Origin: CAYNLK01 sp964398055
GTDB taxonomy: Bacteria > Chloroflexota > Anaerolineae > 4572-78 > J111
Length of the DNA stretch: 43,455 bases
NCBI GenBank assembly: GCA_964398055.1
Contig: CAYNLK010000049.1
Span: 1 to 43,455, forward strand
Reading direction: 5' to 3'
Both the position numbers and the translations under genes were made by a program. Below, in pieces: positions 39,675 through 43,455 of the stretch. The stretch's first letter is position 1. Each line of letters opens with the position of its first letter. The notes under the pieces were generated by a model. It ran no database searches and was not told the origin of the DNA. It saw nothing but the letters and a program-made list of their open reading frames with translations.

Positions 39675-40775
39675 CTAGCTGGCGCCCAATATTTGATTGG
39701 CCGCGCCCACTCCACTGTTGATATCGACCCAACCGCCGAGCTGGCGTAAGGCGTTGCCGGTTGCAAGCAAAAGATCGATGACCCGGCCGGGCGATAAATC
39801 GGCTAATTGGGCCGGATCGAGATAGAATGTACTGGCGGACATTGGCCCAAAGGCATGGCTCTGACCAAAGATTTGGGCCATACTTTGCATCAGGTCATTC
39901 GCCTGAATCCCGTCGGGGCAGTGGATGGTGGTGATGGTGCCCTGGCAGAATCGCTGCGGCGAGTCACAGCCGGGGCACTCCCGGCCGTCCACGGTCAATA
40001 GGAGGCCCATCTCACTTACGCCCCAACGAATCGCCGTAGCGGCAGTCTGGGCCAGGACGAAGCCGCCAGGCCTGTAACCGGCGACCGGCGCCCCACCCCA
40101 CAGGCGGGCGATGGTCGACCGGAATTCATTGGCGGCAGCGGCCGGATCCGGCGACTGATGGATGGCGCGTCCGGCGATGAGGATTGAAACCGGCAAATCC
40201 TGGAAGAAAGGTAACTTATCCAGGGTAATACCGCCCGTGACCGTAATTTTGAAGCCCATGTCGATCAGTTGGCGGATCACCACCTTGTCGGCCTCTTCCC
40301 ACTCCCGGGCAAAGGTTTGCTCGTCCCAGCCGCGGTGATAGACCATCCGCTCCACGCCAACCTGTTTCCACTCCTGCGCCCGGGCCAGGATGTCACGGAC
40401 GCCGGTCAACTCCATCAACATCTCTTTGCCCATCTGGCGGGCCATCTTAACCGCCAACTCGACCGTGGCCAGGGCCGCCCCGCCGATGACCGTCATCATA
40501 TCGGCGCCGGCCTCAAAGGCCATCTTGGCCTCCAGATCGCCGACGTCGGGTGTTTTGAGATCGGCCAGAATCAGCTTATCGGGGCAAACTTCGCGGACAG
40601 CGCGGACGGCCTCCATCCCGGCAGCCTTACACAGCGGCGTACCAATTTCGATCACATCGACATAAGGGGCCACCTTGACCGCCATGGCGATAGCCGGCGG
40701 GAGCGAAAAATAATCCAGGGCTATCTGTAACAAGGGTACTGACTGATTTAAACCTTTTGAGTCTCGCGTTACCAT
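39675..40775 (-). CDS. 3-keto-L-gulonate-6-phosphate decarboxylase-like protein fused to an unknown C-terminal domain
   Basis: Residues about 13-227 are a KGPDC/HPS-family barrel very close to E. coli UlaD: LLQIALD (Asp21), VDVIEIGTPL (Glu43), ILADLKTPDVG (Asp72, Lys74), MELTG (Glu122), MVYHRGW (His147), ITVTGG (Thr180), ILIAGR (Arg203). Three of four positions that separate UlaD from hexulose-phosphate synthase are UlaD-like (Glu122, Thr180, Arg203); the fourth, Arg139 in UlaD, is Trp150. It should release CO2 from 3-keto-L-gulonate-6-P to give L-xylulose-5-P. Residues 228-366 form a domain I do not recognise, with Cys267, Cys270, Cys277 and Cys286. The gene leads the BMC operon. The ATG at 40775 lacks a strong ribosome site. 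Confidence 0.85.
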   Translation of the reverse strand: MVTRDSKGLNQSVPLLQIALDYFSLPPAIAMAVKVAPYVDVIEIGTPLCKAAGMEAVRAVREVCPDKLILADLKTPDVGDLEAKMAFEAGADMMTVIGGAALATVELAVKMARQMGKEMLMELTGVRDILARAQEWKQVGVERMVYHRGWDEQTFAREWEEADKVVIRQLIDMGFKITVTGGITLDKLPFFQDLPVSILIAGRAIHQSPDPAAAANEFRSTIARLWGGAPVAGYRPGGFVLAQTAATAIRWGVSEMGLLLTVDGRECPGCDSPQRFCQGTITTIHCPDGIQANDLMQSMAQIFGQSHAFGPMSASTFYLDPAQLADLSPGRVIDLLLATGNALRQLGGWVDINSGVGAANQILGAS

Positions 40776-40840
40776 TTTATCGATCTACGAGTCCCTTCAG
40801 CTTAGAGAGGTTAATGACCTAGAGAGGAAAGTACCGGTTC

Positions 40841-40858
40841 GACAAGTTGTTACTTGTC
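40841..40858 (-). promoter_or_regulatory. Leader hairpin of the BMC operon
   Basis: GACAAGT, loop TGTT, ACTTGTC make a perfect 7-bp stem about 20 bases after the predicted transcription start of the BMC operon. It may stabilise the mRNA 5' end or be a further protein site. Confidence 0.4.
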
Positions 40859-40870
40859 CGAGAAAGCGTG

Positions 40871-40884
40871 TTCACAATTGTGAA
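40871..40884. promoter_or_regulatory. SorC operator-like palindrome O4 on the BMC promoter
   Basis: TTCACAATTGTGAA is a perfect 14-bp palindrome with the same arms as O1. It overlaps the last base of the -10 box and the expected start of transcription of the BMC operon, so a bound repressor would block the promoter. A related, weaker site (ATCACATATGTAAT, 40890-40903) lies in the promoter spacer. Confidence 0.75.
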
Positions 40885-40911
40885 TTATAATCACATATGT
40901 AATTAAAGCAA
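40884..40911 (-). promoter_or_regulatory. Predicted promoter of the BMC operon
   Basis: On the minus strand TTGCTT (40911-40906) and a perfect TATAAT (40889-40884) are 16 bases apart. The predicted start is near 40877, about 100 bases before the ATG of the UlaD-like gene. The promoter is enclosed by operator-like palindromes. Confidence 0.6.
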
Positions 40912-40944
40912 ATCCATAATACAGCCTTGATTTAGCAAATGGTA

Positions 40945-40980
40945 GTGACAAATGTCACCTGAAATTACGACAAATGTCAC
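40945..40980. promoter_or_regulatory. Paired second-type palindromes (GACAAATGTCAC twice)
   Basis: GACAAATGTCAC occurs at 40947-40958 (within the palindrome GTGACAAATGTCAC) and again at 40969-40980, 22 bp apart, i.e. on one face of the helix. The arms (GTGACA/TGTCAC) differ from the TTCACA/TGTGAA operators. It lies upstream of the BMC promoter and between the two divergent units, so an activator site (CRP-like or other) is possible. Confidence 0.5.
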
Positions 40981-41018
40981 ATTATCTTGGTTTTTTAATC
41001 GATTTGAAGGGTTGCCTA

Positions 41019-41047
41019 TTGACACGATCACAAAATAGGTTTATACT
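41019..41047 (+). promoter_or_regulatory. Sigma-70-type promoter P1 of SorC copy 2
   Basis: TTGACA (41019-41024) and TATACT (41042-41047) are spaced by 17 bases on the plus strand. The start would be near 41054, just before the 22-bp operator palindrome. It leaves a leader of about 165 bases. Confidence 0.7.
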
Positions 41048-41058
41048 AGCAATGTAAA

Positions 41059-41080
41059 TGATTTCACATATGTGAAATCA
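41059..41080. promoter_or_regulatory. SorC operator palindrome O6 (22 bp, perfect)
   Basis: The 22-bp palindrome has the core TTTCACATATGTGAAA and is perfect through its outer TGA/TCA. A half-site TTTCACA follows at 41081-41087. It sits at about +5 to +26 of promoter P1, a classic autorepression position. Confidence 0.8.
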
Positions 41081-41127
41081 TTTCACAAAAATTAGTACCC
41101 GTTAGAATTAGTTCGGTCAGGCTCGGT

Positions 41128-41156
41128 TTGGTTCAGATTCAGTCTGCGGGTATAAT
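41128..41156 (+). promoter_or_regulatory. Possible second promoter P2 of SorC copy 2
   Basis: A perfect TATAAT (41151-41156) lies 17 bases after TTGGTT (41128-41133). It would give a leader of about 57 bases. It lies beyond the operator and may provide basal regulator levels. Confidence 0.45.
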
Positions 41157-41219
41157 ATGGGCAAAGTGTACCCCCATCCGCAACTGCCATAAATAACACA
41201 AAAATATATGAGGCCGACC

Positions 41220-42197
41220 ATGGACTTAGACGACGAGCGCTCAATTTACCTGGCTCAAATTGCGTCACTGTACTATGACCACGACAAATCGCAGCAAGAA
41301 ATTGCCGAAGAGTTTGGCGTTTCCAGGTCGGCCGTCTCTCGCTTCCTCACCGAAGCCCGCGACCGAGGCATCGTGGAGATCATTGTCCACTATCCCTGGC
41401 GCACCTCACCCCAGTTGGAACAGGAACTCATCTACACTTTCAATCTGAAAGCGGCGCGAGTTTTACAACGGGAAAAGAAATCCTACGAGGAAATGTTGGA
41501 AGGGCTGGGCGTTTTGGCGGCTCGATATCTGGACAATATCTTACACGACGGTATGATCATTGGTATCTCCTGGGGCACCGCTTTATACCAGATGATCAGG
41601 GCGATGCGGCCGCGCCACTTGTCCGGAATCGAGGTTATCCAGGCCATCGGCGCCACCGGTGCTCAAGTTGAACCAACCGATGGTCCCATCCTGGCCCGCC
41701 TCCTGAGTAACCGGCTGGGCGGATATGCTCGCTATCTCCACGCTCCCCTGATTGTGGACAATGAGGTCGGTCGGGAGACGCTGTTACAAGATCGCAACAT
41801 CCGCGAAACCCTGGCTCGCGTAAAACAGGCTGATATTATGATTGTGGGCATTGGCACCCCCAATTCAGAGTTGTACAGTCTGCTGCGCGCCGGCTACGTG
41901 GATGAAGTAGAAGCGCAGCGTATCCGCGATGCCGGCGTGGCCGGCGACATTTGCGCCCAACATTATTCATTAACGGGTGAATGGCTGGATATCGATATCA
42001 ACCGGCGGGCGGTGGGCATCACTTTGGACGCTTTGGCCGGCATCGACCGGGTCATCGGCGTGGCCGGCGGTTCCCAGAAAGGGGCGGCCATTCTGGGCGC
42101 GCTGCGCGGCCGCTATGTCAATGTTTTGATTACCGATGACCAGGCGGCCCAAAAGATCTTGGCGCTGCACAAGTCAAACTCTAATTTGGCCGGGTAG
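41220..42197 (+). CDS. SorC/DeoR-type sugar-responsive transcription regulator (copy 2)
   Basis: This 325-residue regulator has a helix-turn-helix in KSQQEIAEEFGVSRSAVSRF, then the SorC effector domain: IIGISWGTALYQMIRAMRP, IQAIGATGAQVEPTDGPILAR, MIVGIGTPNSELYSLL, LDIDINRRAVGIT and VIGVAGGSQKGAAILGALRGRY. I prefer the ATG at 41220 because GAGG lies seven bases upstream, while the in-frame ATG at 41208 has no ribosome site. It is transcribed away from the BMC operon and is probably its regulator, sensing a sugar phosphate. It is similar in layout to copy 1 at 13143-14162. Confidence 0.92.
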   Translation: MDLDDERSIYLAQIASLYYDHDKSQQEIAEEFGVSRSAVSRFLTEARDRGIVEIIVHYPWRTSPQLEQELIYTFNLKAARVLQREKKSYEEMLEGLGVLAARYLDNILHDGMIIGISWGTALYQMIRAMRPRHLSGIEVIQAIGATGAQVEPTDGPILARLLSNRLGGYARYLHAPLIVDNEVGRETLLQDRNIRETLARVKQADIMIVGIGTPNSELYSLLRAGYVDEVEAQRIRDAGVAGDICAQHYSLTGEWLDIDINRRAVGITLDALAGIDRVIGVAGGSQKGAAILGALRGRYVNVLITDDQAAQKILALHKSNSNLAG

Positions 42198-42228
42198 TTT
42201 GCTCTGGAGAAAGAACAGGGCGCAACGG

Positions 42229-42996
42229 ATGAGTTCCATTCTCACCCAACTGATCTCAACGCTGCCGGGGGGAGCCGTTCAAGAGATTCGGATTGGCGCT
42301 TTCTGGACGGCAGTGGTAGTTGAGGTTGAGGGAGAGCGACGCTGCGGCCTGGCTTCCAGTTTACGCGGCTTTGACAACCACCATTATGGCAGTGGACCGG
42401 CAGTGCGCCAGGCCGGCCAACTGCTGGCACAAACGGCCGCCGAGCTGGCCCAACTGGCCCACTCCTCCAGCCTGATGGAAGCCAGCCTGGGTATGGCAAC
42501 CATCAATGCCCTGTTGCCGCTTCAGCCGGAGCGGTGGGTCGATCTAAATGCCGAGGAGGTTATCGCCCGGCACGGCGCCGGCAAACAGGTGGCCTTGATC
42601 GGCCACTTCCCCTTCATTCCTCGCCTCCAAGAGCAAGTCGGGACGTTATGGGTCTTGGAGCAAGAACCGCACGGCGACGACCTGCCGGCCCAGGCTGCGG
42701 CCGACATCCTGCCCCAGGCCGATGTGGTGGCCATTACCGGCACAACCCTGATCAATCACACTTTTGAACAGTTGATGGCGTTGCGTAAAGCCGGGGCTAT
42801 CGTGCTGCTGCTGGGACCCACGACTCCGCTCACGCCGCTCCTGTTCGATTACGGCATCCACCTGCTCTCCGGCGCAGTGGTCGAAGATATCGCCGCGGTC
42901 CTGCGGGCGGTCAGCCAGGGAGCCAATTTTCGCCAGCTTCACCGGCAGGGCGTCCGGCTGGTGACAATGGCCCAATCCGACCGGTTGCTTTTGTAA
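42229..42996 (+). CDS. DUF4213/DUF364-type protein (putative metal-chelation fold)
   Basis: This 255-residue protein has an N-terminal part (EIRIGAFWTAVVVEVEGERRCGLASSL) and ASLGMATINALLP followed by a C-terminal Rossmann-like part with QVALIGHFPFIPRL, ADVVAITGTTLINHTFEQLM and VLLLGPTTPLTPLLFDYGI. These match the DUF364 family, members of which are linked to metal or heavy-metal uptake by annotation only. The ATG at 42229 has a distant GGAGAAAG. It follows the SorC copy 2 stop by 31 bases and is likely co-transcribed with it; the reason for that pairing is unknown. Confidence 0.78.
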   Translation: MSSILTQLISTLPGGAVQEIRIGAFWTAVVVEVEGERRCGLASSLRGFDNHHYGSGPAVRQAGQLLAQTAAELAQLAHSSSLMEASLGMATINALLPLQPERWVDLNAEEVIARHGAGKQVALIGHFPFIPRLQEQVGTLWVLEQEPHGDDLPAQAAADILPQADVVAITGTTLINHTFEQLMALRKAGAIVLLLGPTTPLTPLLFDYGIHLLSGAVVEDIAAVLRAVSQGANFRQLHRQGVRLVTMAQSDRLLL

Positions 42997-43065
42997 CCTC
43001 AGGGCGAGGATTGCATCTAACTGAGTGAAAATGGCAAACACAATGTTAGCTAACCAACAACCAAA

Positions 43066-43275
43066 GTGACCGGCCAGATACTCAGACCAATTCGCCCAAC
43101 TAAAGTTGACTTTACGCCCAATTCGCCCGCGACGCCATCTGAAAATCCCACCTACTCTGGAATTTGGACCAGAAGTGTTTGCCCCAATTGTGATTATGCC
43201 CAGGCCGATGTTGACCCGAAGGGCATCCTGTGGTGTCCGGCCTGCGGTTACTCAAAAAAAGGCTGTTACACCTGA
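43066..43275 (+). CDS. Small zinc-ribbon protein
   Basis: This short frame (69 residues from a GTG) ends in a clear two-knuckle zinc ribbon: SVCPNCDYAQADVD then GILWCPACGYSKKGC, i.e. Cys-x2-Cys, 14 residues, Cys-x2-Cys. The N-terminal 35 residues are Pro/Thr-rich without features. No good ribosome site is seen, and the start could be further in. It could bind nucleic acid or protein; it has no visible tie to the BMC genes. Confidence 0.5.
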   Translation: MTGQILRPIRPTKVDFTPNSPATPSENPTYSGIWTRSVCPNCDYAQADVDPKGILWCPACGYSKKGCYT

Positions 43276-43334
43276 TGACCAGCCCGTCGAGGCGTGACCT
43301 CGATAAGATTCAGCCTGGTCAAATTCTTTCACAG

Positions 43335-43406
43335 CAAAACATCAAACCAACCAACTAACTAACTAACTAACTAACTAACCATCTAACCAACCAACTAACT
43401 AACTAC
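43335..43406. repeat. Tetranucleotide repeat (AACT/AACC)n
   Basis: CTAA/CCAA words repeat about 16 times (AACTAACTAACT ... AACCAACCAACTAACTAAC), with one CATCTAACC interruption. This is a simple sequence repeat in the last gap. Confidence 0.85.
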
Positions 43407-43411
43407 GCATT

Positions 43412-43450
43412 GTCCGGGACGTTGCCCGGAAAATGAGGCCCCTGTGGGGC
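43412..43450. terminator. Two small GC hairpins at the window end
   Basis: TCCGGG-ACGTTG-CCCGGA (43412-43430, loop 7 including a central C) and GCCCC-TGT-GGGGC (43438-43450) follow each other. No U run is visible before the window ends. They could mark the end of the plus-strand unit or the start of the next one. Confidence 0.3.
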
Positions 43451-43455
43451 AGTTG

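Noticed and set aside
39675..40775. HPS-PHI formaldehyde-fixing fusion
   Set aside because: The C-terminal part has no SIS domain motif, and the barrel carries UlaD-type rather than HPS-type residues at three of four diagnostic places.
43335..43406. CRISPR-like array
   Set aside because: The repeat is a continuous 4-base unit without spacers of constant length, and no cas gene is near.

Overview
The window reads as a large accessory sugar/sugar-acid catabolism island from a Chloroflexota-type bacterium (Anaerolineae/Caldilineae-like). This is an inference. It rests on lipoprotein binding proteins with the VVETVVVEKEV-type N-terminal linker, a high GC content, Shine-Dalgarno starts with strong GGAGG boxes, and gaps filled with short repeated words. 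No rRNA or tRNA was recognised.

Almost everything from 249 to 40775 lies on the minus strand, so the order of transcription is right to left. 40776-41219 is a divergent control region: a minus-strand promoter drives a bacterial microcompartment (BMC) operon, and plus-strand promoters drive a SorC-type regulator followed by a DUF364-like gene. The BMC operon (40775 down to about 35756) encodes a 3-keto-L-gulonate-6-phosphate decarboxylase-like (UlaD) enzyme with an unknown C-terminal domain, then BMC-H, a gated-type BMC-T, a small EutQ-N-like protein with a C-terminal encapsulation-peptide-like helix, BMC-P, a second BMC-H, an active-site-altered PanB homologue and an SMP-30-type lactonase. 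The shell set is complete in type (hexamer, trimer, pentamer), but there is no aldehyde dehydrogenase or phosphotransacylase, the usual metabolosome signature.

28-35.5 kb holds an Rbs-type ABC transporter whose binding protein is a tandem fusion of two almost identical domains, plus a second, larger binding protein. 22-27.9 kb holds MalF/MalG-type permeases with their ATPase, an aldo/keto reductase and a URO-D-family protein. 21-22.6 kb holds UlaE-like and UlaF/AraD-like epimerases, and an L-xylulose kinase-like FGGY enzyme lies at 4.3-5.8 kb. With the UlaD-like enzyme these reconstruct the lower L-ascorbate/L-gulonate route: 3-keto-L-gulonate-6-P to L-xylulose-5-P to L-ribulose-5-P to D-xylulose-5-P. 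14.4-21 kb holds a three-gene 2-oxoacid dehydrogenase (E1a, E1b, E2), a separate fused E1 and a C45 peptidase homologue.

0.2-14.2 kb holds a second SorC regulator with URO-D, FGGY kinase and an orphan permease pair, followed by a lipoprotein with a formylglycine-enzyme fold, a broken SnoaL gene, a GldA-like dehydrogenase, the LyxK-like kinase, a NagD-like phosphatase, a 2-hydroxyacid dehydrogenase, a class II aldolase and a quinone oxidoreductase. Both SorC genes and the BMC operon share operator-like palindromes of the form TTCACA-N2-TGTGAA placed on good sigma-70-type promoters, which ties the distant blocks into one probable regulon. The best candidate for an undescribed system is the BMC built around the UlaD-like fusion and the PanB-like protein.
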